Below, in pieces: positions 31,775-40,741 of a stretch of DNA of 64,000 nt. Below the pieces are notes generated by a model. The model made no database searches and had not been told where the DNA came from. It saw only the letters and a program-made list of their open reading frames with translations. Source of the DNA: Paenibacillus sp. LHD-117 (GTDB lineage Bacteria; Bacillota; Bacilli; Paenibacillales; Paenibacillaceae); NCBI RefSeq assembly GCF_030929555.1, contig NZ_JAVFVT010000002.1, positions 227,661 through 291,660 on the forward strand. Reading direction: 5' to 3'. The first letter of the stretch is position 1. The number at the start of each line of letters is the position of its first letter. Position numbers and translations under genes: made by a program.

Positions 31775-33016
31775 TTACACCCACCCGCGGAACCGTACGG
31801 CTTCCGCCATCTTCCGGACGCCGGCCATATAGGCGGCAAGCCTCATATCGACCTTGCGCGTCTGGTGGATTTCATATACGTTCTCGAAACCCCGGATCAT
31901 CATGTGCCGAAGTTTGTTGTCGATTTCGTTCTCGTCCCAATAGTAACCTTGATTATTCTGCACCCATTCGAAGTAGGAAACGATGACGCCTCCGGCGCTC
32001 GCGAGCACGTCCGGGATGAGCAAGATGCCCCGCTCCGTTACGATACGCGTTGCTTCGAGCGTAGTAGGTCCGTTCGCCGCCTCGACGATTATCGAAGCTT
32101 TGATTCGCGTCGCGTTTTGTTCCGTGATCTGATTCTCAATCGCGGCAGGGACGAGCACGTCGCATTCCAATTCGAGCAGTTCTTCGTTGGATATCGTCTT
32201 CGGGAATAAATTCGTTACGTTGCCGAATGAATCCCTTCGGTCCAGCAGATGGGGAATATCGAGCCCCTCTTTATTATACAACGCGCCATTGACATCGGAA
32301 ATACCAATTACTGTCGCGCCGCTCTCGTGCATGAATTTGGCCAAGTAACTGCCCGCGTTGCCAAAGCCTTGAATGACGATTCGAGCGCCTTGTAGCGGAA
32401 TCCCCTTCAATCGTAGCGCCTCGTGAATCATAATGACGACGCCGCGCGCCGTTGCCGTTTCTCTTCCCTTGGAGCCGCCAAGGACGATCGGCTTGCCCGT
32501 AATGAAGCCCGGCGAATCAAACTCCCGGATCCGGCTGTACTCGTCCATCATCCAAGCCATGATTTGCGAATTGGTCATTACGTCCGGGGCCGGAATATCC
32601 TTCGTCGGGCCGACGAGCTGGCTGACAGCCCGGACATATCCGCGGCTAAGCCGTTCGAGCTCGCGGAAGGACATTTTGCGCGGATCGCAAATGACGCCGC
32701 CTTTGCCCCCGCCGTAAGGCAAGTCCGCGATGCCGCATTTGAGACTCATCCAGATCGACAGCGCCTTCACTTCTTTTTCGGTGACGTCGGGATGGAATCG
32801 GACGCCCCCCTTGGTTGGGCCGACCGCGTCGTTGTGCTGCGAGCGGTAACCGGTGAATACTTTTGTGGTGCCGTCGTCCATGCGTACCGGAATACGAACC
32901 GTCAGCAGGCGGATCGGTTCCTTAAGCAGCTCAATCATATCATCGCCAAAGCCCAGCCTGCGAAGCGCTTGCTCGATTACGACCTGCGTCGCGTGCAATA
33001 CATCGTTCATTTTCAT
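31775..33016 (-). CDS. gudB: glutamate dehydrogenase
   Basis: Oxidatively deaminates glutamate to 2-oxoglutarate; Bacillus relatives are NAD-linked and mainly catabolic. The 413 residues include GGVRFHPDVT, the catalytic-lysine segment PYGGGKGGVICDP near 105, the dinucleotide fold motif GFGNAGSYLA near 220 and EAANGPTT. The reading frame has no inserted repeat of the kind that silences B. subtilis gudB. The symbol is by family (rocG/gudB); the two cannot be told apart here. Confidence 0.9.
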   Translation of the reverse strand: MKMNDVLHATQVVIEQALRRLGFGDDMIELLKEPIRLLTVRIPVRMDDGTTKVFTGYRSQHNDAVGPTKGGVRFHPDVTEKEVKALSIWMSLKCGIADLPYGGGKGGVICDPRKMSFRELERLSRGYVRAVSQLVGPTKDIPAPDVMTNSQIMAWMMDEYSRIREFDSPGFITGKPIVLGGSKGRETATARGVVIMIHEALRLKGIPLQGARIVIQGFGNAGSYLAKFMHESGATVIGISDVNGALYNKEGLDIPHLLDRRDSFGNVTNLFPKTISNEELLELECDVLVPAAIENQITEQNATRIKASIIVEAANGPTTLEATRIVTERGILLIPDVLASAGGVIVSYFEWVQNNQGYYWDENEIDNKLRHMMIRGFENVYEIHQTRKVDMRLAAYMAGVRKMAEAVRFRGWV

Positions 33017-33107
33017 CCATCCAATCTCCGACTTAGTCTACTTCTAATATGAGCCCGCGTGCGCTTGCCTATTCTGCATCGTATGCTGCCTGGCTGGACG
33101 AAAGACG

Positions 33108-33148
33108 AAAAAAGAACATCCCGCCGAAATCGAAAGCGGATGCTCTTC
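33108..33148 (-). terminator. probable intrinsic terminator after mecA
   Basis: GAGCATCCGC and GCGGGATGTTC pair with one bulge, followed by TTTTTT on the minus strand, about 20 bases past the mecA stop. Confidence 0.65.
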
Positions 33149-33168
33149 ACGGATCGAAACCTATAAAA

Positions 33169-33783
33169 TCATAATTGAAAATGACTGCAAATTTCGCGAA
33201 CGGCGTTCTCCGGCATGATGACCTTGCCATATTCCTCAAGCACGGCGAATGTAACGGAGGTTGCGTCCCCGTATTCCGCGAGCAGGGCGATAACCGCGTT
33301 GTATTTGGCCTGCTCCACATGGGTCGGCTCGATCGCCAGTATATATTTGCCCTTATAGGCATACAATCTGCCGCCTTCCGTCAACTGAGAGGATTGGAGT
33401 TGGCCCGCTGCCGCAATGACATCTTCGAAGTCCCTGAACGAATACATCATCACGTCGCTCTGTTCCATCGTCACTTCCATATCGTAAATGTCTTCTTCGA
33501 GCTCATCTTCATCTTCCGCGCTTGCGTCTTCCGCTTCGTTCACTTTCCCGCGGGTAATGATAATGACCATGCCTTGCGCGGGCATCGCCAGCACTTCGAC
33601 CGCAAGCGGGCCGCTGGCATCAAAGCCTAATTCGGTATACGCCTGCTCCATCATTTCCAGGAAAAGCTCGTGCAGCTTCGGAGGTTCGCGCCACATGTCA
33701 TCCTTATGGATCCCCCGTTCAAGCAAGTCGTCGAACGTCAAGAAAATCCGTATCTTGTCCTGACTAAGCCGTTCGATTTTCAT
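33169..33783 (-). CDS. mecA: adaptor protein MecA
   Basis: Adaptor that delivers substrates such as ComK to the ClpCP protease. The 204 residues show the two-domain layout: a substrate-binding N-terminal domain (1-75, MKIERLSQDKIRIFLTFDDL), an acidic linker (EDASAEDEDELEED, about 83-96) and a ClpC-binding C-terminal domain with FEDVIAAA and LLAEYGDATSV. The linker is long and strongly acidic, as in the family. It is a single gene. Confidence 0.92.
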   Translation of the reverse strand: MKIERLSQDKIRIFLTFDDLLERGIHKDDMWREPPKLHELFLEMMEQAYTELGFDASGPLAVEVLAMPAQGMVIIITRGKVNEAEDASAEDEDELEEDIYDMEVTMEQSDVMMYSFRDFEDVIAAAGQLQSSQLTEGGRLYAYKGKYILAIEPTHVEQAKYNAVIALLAEYGDATSVTFAVLEEYGKVIMPENAVREICSHFQL

Positions 33784-33862
33784 GACAGGATCCTCCTCTG
33801 CAACGTCTGTCGTAATAGCTTATGAATCAATTTGTCAAGGGTGAATAAAATGGACTCATAAG
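33784..33862. other. mecA upstream region before repeat copy C
   Basis: No gene and no convincing -35/-10 pair seen here; the 385-base gap 33784-34168 is otherwise filled by repeat copy C and a terminator. Confidence 0.5.
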
Positions 33863-34034
33863 AGGTTGTTCAAAAAGCCCGCTTTTGATCACGAAGTATA
33901 TCTAGATGCATTTTCGTCATCGAATCTTGAATTCAGCCGGGACTTCCGGTGCTCGCGTAGCTCCCACTACGCTCCGCTCCTCAGTCCCTAGCTTCTTTCA
34001 AGCTTCTCGGTGCTGAAAACCGGGCTTTTTGAAC
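33863..34034. repeat. dispersed terminal-inverted-repeat element, copy C
   Basis: The ends AGGTTGTTCAAAAAGCCC and GGGCTTTTTGAAC are inverted repeats in which a GCCC/GGGC pair replaces the GTCC/GGAC of copy B, a compensatory change that keeps the stem. The interior shares GAATCTTGAATTCAGCCGG and CTACGCTCCGCTCCTCA with the other copies. I see no clear target duplication. It lies between mecA and the gene at 34169-34495. Confidence 0.8.
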
Positions 34035-34097
34035 ATGAACTTAAAGCTATGCCTTTACTTTATCATGTCTGCAAGTCGTTTGCACTAATAATGGACG

Positions 34098-34150
34098 AAA
34101 AAAAGAGCCGGCTCAGCCTATCGTCCCCTAGGGAACGGCTGTTCCGACTC
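34098..34150 (-). terminator. intrinsic terminator after the 108-aa gene
   Basis: GAGTCGG-aa-CAGCC pairs with GGCTG-ag-CCGGCTC and runs into seven T residues on the minus strand, about 20 bases past the stop at 34169. Confidence 0.8.
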
Positions 34151-34168
34151 CGTGCACGCACCGCATGC

Positions 34169-34495
34169 TCAATGAGTGATTGCCGACGATTCCGCTTTGA
34201 TTTTGTCTACTTCCCGTTTAACCGAAGGATCGCTTTGGATAAACGATTCAATGCGCTCCCATGCGGCGGCGGAGACTGCGGCGGTATCGTCTGATGACTT
34301 TGGGGCTGATTTCATCGCCTCCGCCTTCCACTGCGAGCCGCCTCTCATCATCGAAAACGCCTTGCCGGCAACGGATGCACAAACATCGGACATCGCATGG
34401 GATGCCCACACTACCGCGCCGGGTTTCTTGCGCGACACATATAACGTTGCGGCTGCCCCAAGCAGTCCGCCAAACAATAATCCGCTTATTCTCAT
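34169..34495 (-). CDS. small membrane-anchored protein of unknown function (108 aa)
   Basis: Not recognised. The start MRISGLLFGGLLGAAATLYVSRKKPG shows one glycine-rich membrane helix (about 4-20) followed by a basic stop-transfer, the arrangement of YtxH-like proteins. The rest is polar, with a helical AAAWERIESFIQSDPSVKRE segment near 77-95. Preceded by AAGAGGTGTCCTGCC and followed by a good terminator, so it is probably expressed as a single gene. It is divergent from the deacetylase gene at 34658. Confidence 0.65.
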   Translation of the reverse strand: MRISGLLFGGLLGAAATLYVSRKKPGAVVWASHAMSDVCASVAGKAFSMMRGGSQWKAEAMKSAPKSSDDTAAVSAAAWERIESFIQSDPSVKREVDKIKAESSAITH

Positions 34496-34657
34496 AAAGG
34501 CAGGACACCTCTTTCATGCTCGTGATTTCAATCTTAGTGTGACCGCGGCCGCATTCCCTCATTCGATATAAATAAAGGAAATGTGATCTTCCGGTCCGTT
34601 CGAATTGTGATACAATGTTGTCGAATAAACGCGAATGATGATACGGAGGGAAATAGG

Positions 34658-35548
34658 ATGAAAAAACCTCAAAAAACATGGCAATTGGCGTTTGTCCTGC
34701 TTCTCTCGATTCAATTGACGGGCTGCGGCTCGGGCAGCGAATCATTGCCTGCGTCCGCGGAACCGCAAATAACGACATCCACGACAATCGCGAAAGAAAC
34801 GCAGCAGCCGTCGCCGAACCCGGCAATCCCATCGTCCGATGCAACGGCAACTCCAATGCCTTCCGCTGCATCCAAGCCCGGCGAAAGCGGCGTGAATGCG
34901 CCTAAATATCGAATGAACGCCAAAACATTCCGGTTCGAGCCGATCAGCGACAAGGCGACGGACAAAGCCGTTCTTCTTACGTTTGACGACGGTCCCAAGG
35001 ATGAGGGTGTGCTTGCCAGCTTGCTGGACACGCTCGACCGGCATGGCGCCAAAGCGATATTTTTCGTAAACGGGTACCGGGTGAAACAAAATCCGGAGCT
35101 GCTGAAGGAGATTCATGCACGAGGACAGACGATCGGCAATCACTCGTACGACCACATCGACCTCAAGAAGGAAACTGACGCCGTAGTCGAAGAGCAGCTG
35201 GCCAAAGTGCAGGAAGACGTGGAACGTCTAACCGGCGTCATTCCCAGGTTCTTCCGGCCGCCGTACGGCTCGGGCAGCGAAGTCGTCAGGCAAACGGCAA
35301 AAAACCACGGCATGCTGTACATGACGTGGTCGAACGGTTCTCTCGATTGGGACAAATCCGCGAAGGATAAGCCGGATGTCGTGATCCGGAACGTGCTTGA
35401 TCAATTGCATCCCGGCGCCAATATTCTTATGCATGAGCTGCAATGGACCGCGGATGCGCTTGACGAGCTGCTGAGCAAGCTTGAGAAAGAAGGCTATACG
35501 TTCATCGATCCGGGCTCGATCGAGCTCGCGAACCGAGTTACGAACTGA
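34658..35548 (+). CDS. polysaccharide deacetylase family lipoprotein
   Basis: A secreted NodB-type de-N-acetylase, probably acting on peptidoglycan or another wall polymer. The 296 residues start MKKPQKTWQLAFVLLLS with the lipobox LTGC (Cys near 23), then a Ser/Thr/Pro-rich linker (about 28-80). The catalytic domain has TFDDGPKDEG near 108, HSYDH (metal-binding H-x3-H), RFFRPPYG and a terminal MHE in place of the usual LHD-type motif. The ATG at 34658 follows ACGGAGGG; the longer frame is rejected. It overlaps the convergent 78-aa gene by 11 bases at its 3' end. Confidence 0.88.
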   Translation: MKKPQKTWQLAFVLLLSIQLTGCGSGSESLPASAEPQITTSTTIAKETQQPSPNPAIPSSDATATPMPSAASKPGESGVNAPKYRMNAKTFRFEPISDKATDKAVLLTFDDGPKDEGVLASLLDTLDRHGAKAIFFVNGYRVKQNPELLKEIHARGQTIGNHSYDHIDLKKETDAVVEEQLAKVQEDVERLTGVIPRFFRPPYGSGSEVVRQTAKNHGMLYMTWSNGSLDWDKSAKDKPDVVIRNVLDQLHPGANILMHELQWTADALDELLSKLEKEGYTFIDPGSIELANRVTN

Positions 35549-35774
35549 ACTTGTTCCCATACCAGAACAGGAACGCGACAAGGCCGAGGAACAGAATGAA
35601 CAATAAATTGTAATACCATTTGTAGACGTTATGAATGCTGGAAGGAAACTTCTTGCGGCGCGGAGGCAGCTTCGCGCCGTTGTCGTCCCCGCTGCGGGGT
35701 TCGTTGCCGGCATTGCCGCCGAGACTCCTTTTCCTTGCGCCGGAAGACCGGCTATGTCTTTCTTTCCTGGTCAT
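35538..35774 (-). CDS. tail-anchored-like small membrane protein (78 aa), unknown function
   Basis: A 78-residue protein, MTRKERHSRSSGARKRS at the start, very basic over its first 45 residues, with a single membrane helix near the C-terminus (about 54-71, YYNLLFILFLGLVAFLFWY). The ATG at 35774 overlaps the stop of the CPBP protease gene as ATGA and has GGAGG five bases upstream, so it is translated with that gene. No family recognised. Its stop lies inside the 3' end of the plus-strand deacetylase gene. Confidence 0.65.
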   Translation of the reverse strand: MTRKERHSRSSGARKRSLGGNAGNEPRSGDDNGAKLPPRRKKFPSSIHNVYKWYYNLLFILFLGLVAFLFWYGNKFSS

Positions 35775-36364
35775 GATTCCCTCCTGAAGCGAATGATTAG
35801 GCCCATGACGAAATCGATGGCAAAATGCGCGATGATCGGCGCCCATAACGTACCGCTTTGTTCGTAGACCCATCCAAGGCCATAGCTGATCGAGAATACA
35901 AGGCCGGTTGGGATCCAGTGCCGAAGATACCGCACATGGATCGTGGCGAACACGATGCTGGTCCAGTAAGGCCCGATCGCGTGCTGGATCGCGCCGCGAA
36001 ACAACAGCTCCTCGCAGATCGCGACGACAAGCGAGATAACCGCGATATGCCAGACGGCACGGGTTCTGAAGATCCGCTCGTTGACGCCACCGTCGTCCGC
36101 AGCGTCCTCCGGCACCCAGCGCGAGATGAGCAGGTCTACCGCGATGACCGCAGCGGCAAATCCAAGCCCCCACCAGAGCGGATCCCATCCGCCCTGCAAC
36201 GCGAAGATGTTTAATACATTTTGGCGCTGAAATAAAAGCCATATGATTCCGATAATAAGAGTAAGCGCTTGTGTGGCATACAAGTTAATAAGTAGCATAC
36301 GGTCATCGATTTCGTCAACATTGACCTTGCGCACCTTGATGTTCCGAATATCGAATTTTTTCAT
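35771..36364 (-). CDS. CPBP family intramembrane metalloprotease
   Basis: A multi-helix membrane protein of the Abi/CAAX-protease family. The 197 residues have the three motifs: CEELLFRGAIQ (EExxxR) near 115, FATIHVRYL (FxxxH) near 138, and HFAIDFVMG near 180. The N-terminal 22 residues are cytoplasmic and charged. It forms a two-gene unit with the 78-aa membrane protein. The substrate is unknown; family members include bacteriocin-immunity and processing proteases. Confidence 0.85.
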   Translation of the reverse strand: MKKFDIRNIKVRKVNVDEIDDRMLLINLYATQALTLIIGIIWLLFQRQNVLNIFALQGGWDPLWWGLGFAAAVIAVDLLISRWVPEDAADDGGVNERIFRTRAVWHIAVISLVVAICEELLFRGAIQHAIGPYWTSIVFATIHVRYLRHWIPTGLVFSISYGLGWVYEQSGTLWAPIIAHFAIDFVMGLIIRFRRES

Positions 36365-36428
36365 TCATAACCCGCCTGTCCAATTCATATCGTTTGTACT
36401 TACTTACATACATAGAAGGAGATTTATC

Positions 36429-37352
36429 ATGGAGAAACGATTAACGAACTCGGCAATGTTATTTAGCGTAGGATTTGTATTCATGCTTGTATGCGCGGTC
36501 GGCGCGTTTTTTTACGGCGTGCAGATCGGCATGGACAAGGTCGAAGCCGGCTACGAGGCGAAGCGCCAGGAAGAAGCCGCTGCTACGAAGACGGACGGCA
36601 GTCCGTACCAACAACAAGATTTGGTTTCTTTTTATCATACCGTATTTTCGCCATACCGTGAATTTCAGAACGAATGGCTTATCGCGATGGACAAGCTGTC
36701 TCAGGGCCAAAGCGGCGATTTCGGCGACGTGATGAGCAACCTGTCCAAGCTCGCTCTTCGCAATTCCGAGGAAGCCAGCTCCTACGACATGGGCAAGTCG
36801 GCTCGTCTCGGCGACGCTCAAGTCGCATATATCCGCAGTCTCAAATTATTCGCCAAGGTCGCTGACGCCGGCGCCGACAAAGCGAAAAAATTAACCGCCG
36901 ACAAACTCCAAGCGGCGATCAAAGAAGATAAAAATTACCTCGGCGCGGTCAAGGAAACGCTGGACGCACAGGCACACTACTACGCGGCCATGCAGTTATG
37001 GGCGGCGACGATCGATCCCGATATTCCCGGCGAGTTATCCGTTCCCAAGGTACTTGGCCTGAAGAATTGGTCCTCGATGCCGCTTACGGTCAAGAATGGA
37101 ATCGTCGTTCAATATTTGAAAGAATATAACGTGCTAAAGCCGTTCTATCCGCAAGACTTGACGGCAAGAGTTGACGACTTTATCGCTTCGGGACAAGCCG
37201 CCAAGATGAAGCTGCAGACGGCTTCTGCCGTTATCGACCTATTGCTGAACACGGATGCCGTGCGCAGCGGAGACTTCCTCGGCAGCTTGAACCGATTCTA
37301 CCAATCCGAGCTGATGCCGCAGCTGCCGTTCTTCCTGCCTGCCGACCAATAA
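36429..37352 (+). CDS. membrane-anchored protein of unknown function (307 aa)
   Basis: Not recognised. The start MEKRLTNSAMLFSVGFVFML contains a single N-terminal membrane helix (about 8-30); the remaining ~275 residues are polar and mostly helical, with DKLSQGQSGDFGDVMSNLSKLAL near 90 and several alanine-rich helices. That suggests a helical-bundle domain outside the membrane. The ATG at 36429 follows AGAAGGAG; a longer open frame begins inside the CPBP gene and is rejected. It is divergent from CPBP and upstream of serA. Confidence 0.7.
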   Translation: MEKRLTNSAMLFSVGFVFMLVCAVGAFFYGVQIGMDKVEAGYEAKRQEEAAATKTDGSPYQQQDLVSFYHTVFSPYREFQNEWLIAMDKLSQGQSGDFGDVMSNLSKLALRNSEEASSYDMGKSARLGDAQVAYIRSLKLFAKVADAGADKAKKLTADKLQAAIKEDKNYLGAVKETLDAQAHYYAAMQLWAATIDPDIPGELSVPKVLGLKNWSSMPLTVKNGIVVQYLKEYNVLKPFYPQDLTARVDDFIASGQAAKMKLQTASAVIDLLLNTDAVRSGDFLGSLNRFYQSELMPQLPFFLPADQ

Positions 37353-37416
37353 TGTCGAATGCCGCGGACTTTGCTTGAATCATATCGAAATTTTCGTAAA
37401 TGAGCAAGTTTGAGGA

Positions 37417-37444
37417 TTGATTTTGTCCACTGTAATGCTATAAA
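37417..37444 (+). promoter_or_regulatory. sigma-A-type promoter of serA
   Basis: TTGATT (37417-37422), 16 bases, TATAAA (37439-37444), about 130 bases before the serA start. It leaves a leader of about 120 bases. Confidence 0.55.
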
Positions 37445-37495
37445 ATAGTAAAGTCTAATTCGTTCGTAGATTGAACTCTCGACTCGCTGACGCAA

Positions 37496-37548
37496 CGAAG
37501 CGGGAAGAGGGTTTTTCTGTTCATAAAACTGCGGAGCCTCTTGCTTCG
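37496..37548 (+). promoter_or_regulatory. hairpin in the serA leader
   Basis: CGAAGC-ggg-AAGAGG (37496-37510) can pair with CCTCTT-g-CTTCG (37537-37548) across a 26-base loop, ending about ten bases before the AGGAGG of serA. It is not a T-box or a riboswitch I recognise and has no T-run, so it is not a terminator. Confidence 0.4.
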
Positions 37549-37572
37549 CAAATTCTAGGAGGCCTGTTTCAC

Positions 37573-39165
37573 ATGTACAAAGTGCTCGTATCCGATCCCA
37601 TCAGCGATTTGGGTATCCAACAGCTTGTCGAGGCGCAAGACGTCATCGTCGACAAGAATCCTGGTTTAAGTGAAGACGAATTATCGGCAATCATCGGCGA
37701 TTACGATGCTTTGCTCGTAAGAAGCCAAACGCGCGTCACGGCAAAAGTTATGGAAGCCGGCAAGAAACTGAAGGTCGTCGGCCGCGCGGGCGTAGGCGTC
37801 GACAATATTGACCTGGAAGCCGCTACGCAACGCGGCATCATCGTCATCAATGCGCCGGACGGCAACACGATTACGACATGCGAGCATACTTTCGCCATGA
37901 TGATGGCCGTTGCCCGCCACATTCCGCAAGCCTACATGAAAACCGTTAACGGCACATGGGACCGCAAGTCGTTCCTCGGCGTCGAGCTGCGCAGTAAGAC
38001 GCTTGGCGTTCTCGGCATGGGCCGGATCGGCAGCGAAGTCGCGAAGCGCGCCAAAGCGTTCGGCATGGACATTATGGGTTATGACCCGTTCATGACGGAA
38101 GAACGTGCGGAGAAACTTGGCATCAAGCTCGCCAGCGTAGATGAGATCGTACGCCAAGCGGACTTCATGACGGTCCATACACCGCTTACGGCCGAGACTC
38201 GCCATATGATCGGCAAAGCGCAGTTCGCCGTTATGAAACCCGGCATGCGCATCGTAAACTGCGCGCGCGGCGGCATCATCGACGAGATCGCTCTTGTAGA
38301 CGCCATCGACGCAGGCATCGTTGCGGGAGCTGCCTTCGACGTATTCGAGGTCGAGCCTCCGACAGAAGATCATCCGTTCCTGAAACACCCGAAAATTATC
38401 GTAACGCCTCACCTTGGCGCGTCCACAGTCGAAGCGCAAGAGAATGTCGCCATCGACGTGTCCGAGCAGGTCCTTCATATTTTGAGAGACGAGCCGTTCA
38501 TGAACGCCGTGAACATGCCTCCGATCCCAGCTAACCTTCAAAGCAAATTGCAGCCTTACTTCGAGCTTGGCGAGAAGCTCGGCAGCTTCATCGCGCAATC
38601 GACGGAAGGCGGCGTTCAAGAAATCGCGGTCAGCTATTCCGGCGAATTGGCGGAGCTCGACACGCAACCATTGACCCGTTATATCGTGCGCGGAGTGCTT
38701 GCCCACCATCTGGGCGCCGAGAATGTCAATGTCGTTAACTCCATGCATCTGGCGAAGCAACGCGACGTGAACATCGTTGTACAGAAATCGCATACGGCGA
38801 AAGATTTTACGAACCTGGTGACTGTTGCGCTTCGCACGAAGAAAGAAGAGCATGTCGTAGCGGGCACGCTGCTAACCGGCTACGGCCCTCGCATTGTCCA
38901 AATCGACAAATACCCGGTCGACGTAACGCCGGAAGGCAATCTGATTCTGATCTCGCATAACGACAAACCGGGCATTATCGGCCGCGTAGGCACGCTTCTC
39001 GGCAATAACGACGTGAACATCGCGACGATGCAGGTAGGACGTCAGCTCGTCGGCGGATCCGCTATCATGGTTCTCCGCGTAGACAAAGGCACGCCGAAGG
39101 ACGTATTGGTTCAATTGACGAACATGCCGGAACTTAACACGGCCAAAGAAATTATTTTGCCATAA
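37573..39165 (+). CDS. serA: D-3-phosphoglycerate dehydrogenase
   Basis: First step of serine synthesis from 3-phosphoglycerate. The 530 residues show the long form: substrate and nucleotide domains (1-310) with [44 protein letters not shown] and the catalytic His in TPHLGAST; an ASB-like domain (about 325-450); and a C-terminal ACT domain (about 455-530) starting [17 protein letters not shown]. The start follows AGGAGGCCTGTTTCAC; an earlier in-frame ATG at 37471 lacks a site. It is on the plus strand, convergent with the res operon. Confidence 0.96.
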   Translation: MYKVLVSDPISDLGIQQLVEAQDVIVDKNPGLSEDELSAIIGDYDALLVRSQTRVTAKVMEAGKKLKVVGRAGVGVDNIDLEAATQRGIIVINAPDGNTITTCEHTFAMMMAVARHIPQAYMKTVNGTWDRKSFLGVELRSKTLGVLGMGRIGSEVAKRAKAFGMDIMGYDPFMTEERAEKLGIKLASVDEIVRQADFMTVHTPLTAETRHMIGKAQFAVMKPGMRIVNCARGGIIDEIALVDAIDAGIVAGAAFDVFEVEPPTEDHPFLKHPKIIVTPHLGASTVEAQENVAIDVSEQVLHILRDEPFMNAVNMPPIPANLQSKLQPYFELGEKLGSFIAQSTEGGVQEIAVSYSGELAELDTQPLTRYIVRGVLAHHLGAENVNVVNSMHLAKQRDVNIVVQKSHTAKDFTNLVTVALRTKKEEHVVAGTLLTGYGPRIVQIDKYPVDVTPEGNLILISHNDKPGIIGRVGTLLGNNDVNIATMQVGRQLVGGSAIMVLRVDKGTPKDVLVQLTNMPELNTAKEIILP

Positions 39166-39211
39166 TGTCGCGTTGTTCCACGAACAACAAGATTAATCGG
39201 TTCCCTTCAAC

Positions 39212-39249
39212 AAAAAAAGCGCTCCCTCGCGGGAGCGTTTTGTTGTTTT
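39212..39249. terminator. bidirectional terminator between serA and resE
   Basis: CGCTCCC, a four-base loop and GGGAGCG, with a T-run on the plus side and an A-run on the other, serve both convergent genes. The resE stop is at its edge. Confidence 0.85.
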
Positions 39250-40741
39250 ATTGCGTAGTTTGGCGGATTGCGGGAGAACCGTCATGTTGTTCGACAGGAA
39301 GCAGAAGCATAAAGGTCGTTCCCGCTCCCGTGAAACTGTCGACGACGATCTGGCCATGGTGAAGATCGATCAGATTCTTTACGATCGCAAGCCCAAGCCC
39401 CGTCCCTCCGGAGGATCCCCTCTTCCTCGCCTTGTCGGCCTTATAGAACCGTTCGAAAATGTACGGAACATCCTCTTGCGGGATGCCTTGCCCTTCATCT
39501 TTGATCTTCAGCCCAATGAACGCCTTGCCGTTCACGCTCTGATGTTCCCCGGATATCGTAATCGACTTCCCTGCTGGCGTATGCCGCAGCGCGTTGTCGA
39601 GCAGGTTTGTAAGCACCTGCTCCAAGCGATCCTCATCCCCTTGCTTGATGACAAGCGGCTCATCCGTCATTTCGGCATGAAGCGCTACTTCGCGCTCCTT
39701 GGCATAGACGAGAAACTTGCGATGCACTCTCCGGAGAATATGGCGCAAATCGATTTCCTGGTAATTCATATCGACATAGCCTGCTTCCATCCTCGCAATA
39801 TCCAGGAAGTCGTTGACAAGCCTGCCCATTCGAAGCGATTCGTCATAGATGACTTGCACCAATTCCTTGCGCTCCTCGGGCTCCACGACAATATCGTCGA
39901 GCAGAGCTTCGCTATAGCCTTGAAGCATGGAGAGCGGGGTACGAATCTCATGCGATATATTCGCGACGAAATCCCGGCGAAGCTTATCGAGCTTATGCTC
40001 TTCCGTCACGTTGCGGATAACCGCAACCGCACCGCGCACGATGCCGCTGGATTGCAGCGGCGCCATCACGACTGACCAAACGGAGCTGTGGACGTGGATA
40101 TTGTCCGTGGCATCGCGTCCTTCCTTCACCACTTCGTGAAAGAGATGACGCAGCGGTGCAGGAACACCTCTCGAAGGAACGGGCTCCGGACTGCCGTCGT
40201 CATCCCAGCCAAGGTCGAGACCCGACCATTGGCTTAAGAGCAGATGGCCGCTCGGATTCGTCAGTATGACATTTCCTTCCGCATCGAACGTGATAACGGA
40301 ATCGCCCATGCTTCGCAGAATGCTCGTCAAGTGGTTCTTCTCATGGTTCAAGTCGCGAATCAGCTTGTCAAGCTGTTCGGTCATATGGTTAAACGTATTC
40401 GCCAGCTGCCCGATTTCATCGGAGGATTGAATATTGACCCTCGTGCCATAATCGCCTTGCGAGACGGAATCCGCGGCATGTTTCAGCTGAAGCAGCGGCT
40501 GTTGGATTTTTGACGATAAGAAAAAAGCAAAAAACGTCGACAATAAAAAACCGATAATCGCCGTTATGATGAACAGCACTTTAATGTCGTGCGCGTCTTT
40601 ATCGAACCAAATGTCGATGTATTGAAGCAGAAAAACGCCGAGGATAAGCAGAACGACCGCCACGAGCAGCATGATGGTCGCCCATAACTTCCCTACGACG
40701 CTATGCCATAACAACGGGGCCAGTCGACGCCACAGCCTCAT
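39248..40741 (-). CDS. resE: sensor histidine kinase ResE
   Basis: Membrane sensor kinase partner of ResD, controlling aerobic/anaerobic respiration genes. The 497 residues have two membrane helices near 10-35 and 45-68, a HAMP domain (about 70-120), a PAS domain (about 130-245), a HisKA H-box FVANISHEIRTPLSM and an HATPase with LTNLLDNALRHT and GTGLGLAIVKN. The first helix pair encloses only a very short outer loop, so sensing is probably not by a large extracellular domain. The start overlaps the resD stop by one base (TAATG). Confidence 0.93.
   Translation of the reverse strand: MRLWRRLAPLLWHSVVGKLWATIMLLVAVVLLILGVFLLQYIDIWFDKDAHDIKVLFIITAIIGFLLSTFFAFFLSSKIQQPLLQLKHAADSVSQGDYGTRVNIQSSDEIGQLANTFNHMTEQLDKLIRDLNHEKNHLTSILRSMGDSVITFDAEGNVILTNPSGHLLLSQWSGLDLGWDDDGSPEPVPSRGVPAPLRHLFHEVVKEGRDATDNIHVHSSVWSVVMAPLQSSGIVRGAVAVIRNVTEEHKLDKLRRDFVANISHEIRTPLSMLQGYSEALLDDIVVEPEERKELVQVIYDESLRMGRLVNDFLDIARMEAGYVDMNYQEIDLRHILRRVHRKFLVYAKEREVALHAEMTDEPLVIKQGDEDRLEQVLTNLLDNALRHTPAGKSITISGEHQSVNGKAFIGLKIKDEGQGIPQEDVPYIFERFYKADKARKRGSSGGTGLGLAIVKNLIDLHHGQIVVDSFTGAGTTFMLLLPVEQHDGSPAIRQTTQ

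Noticed and set aside
37681..38853. Minus-strand open frame of 390 codons antisense to serA
   Set aside because: Same reasons: a shadow of the conserved serA codons with no start signal.
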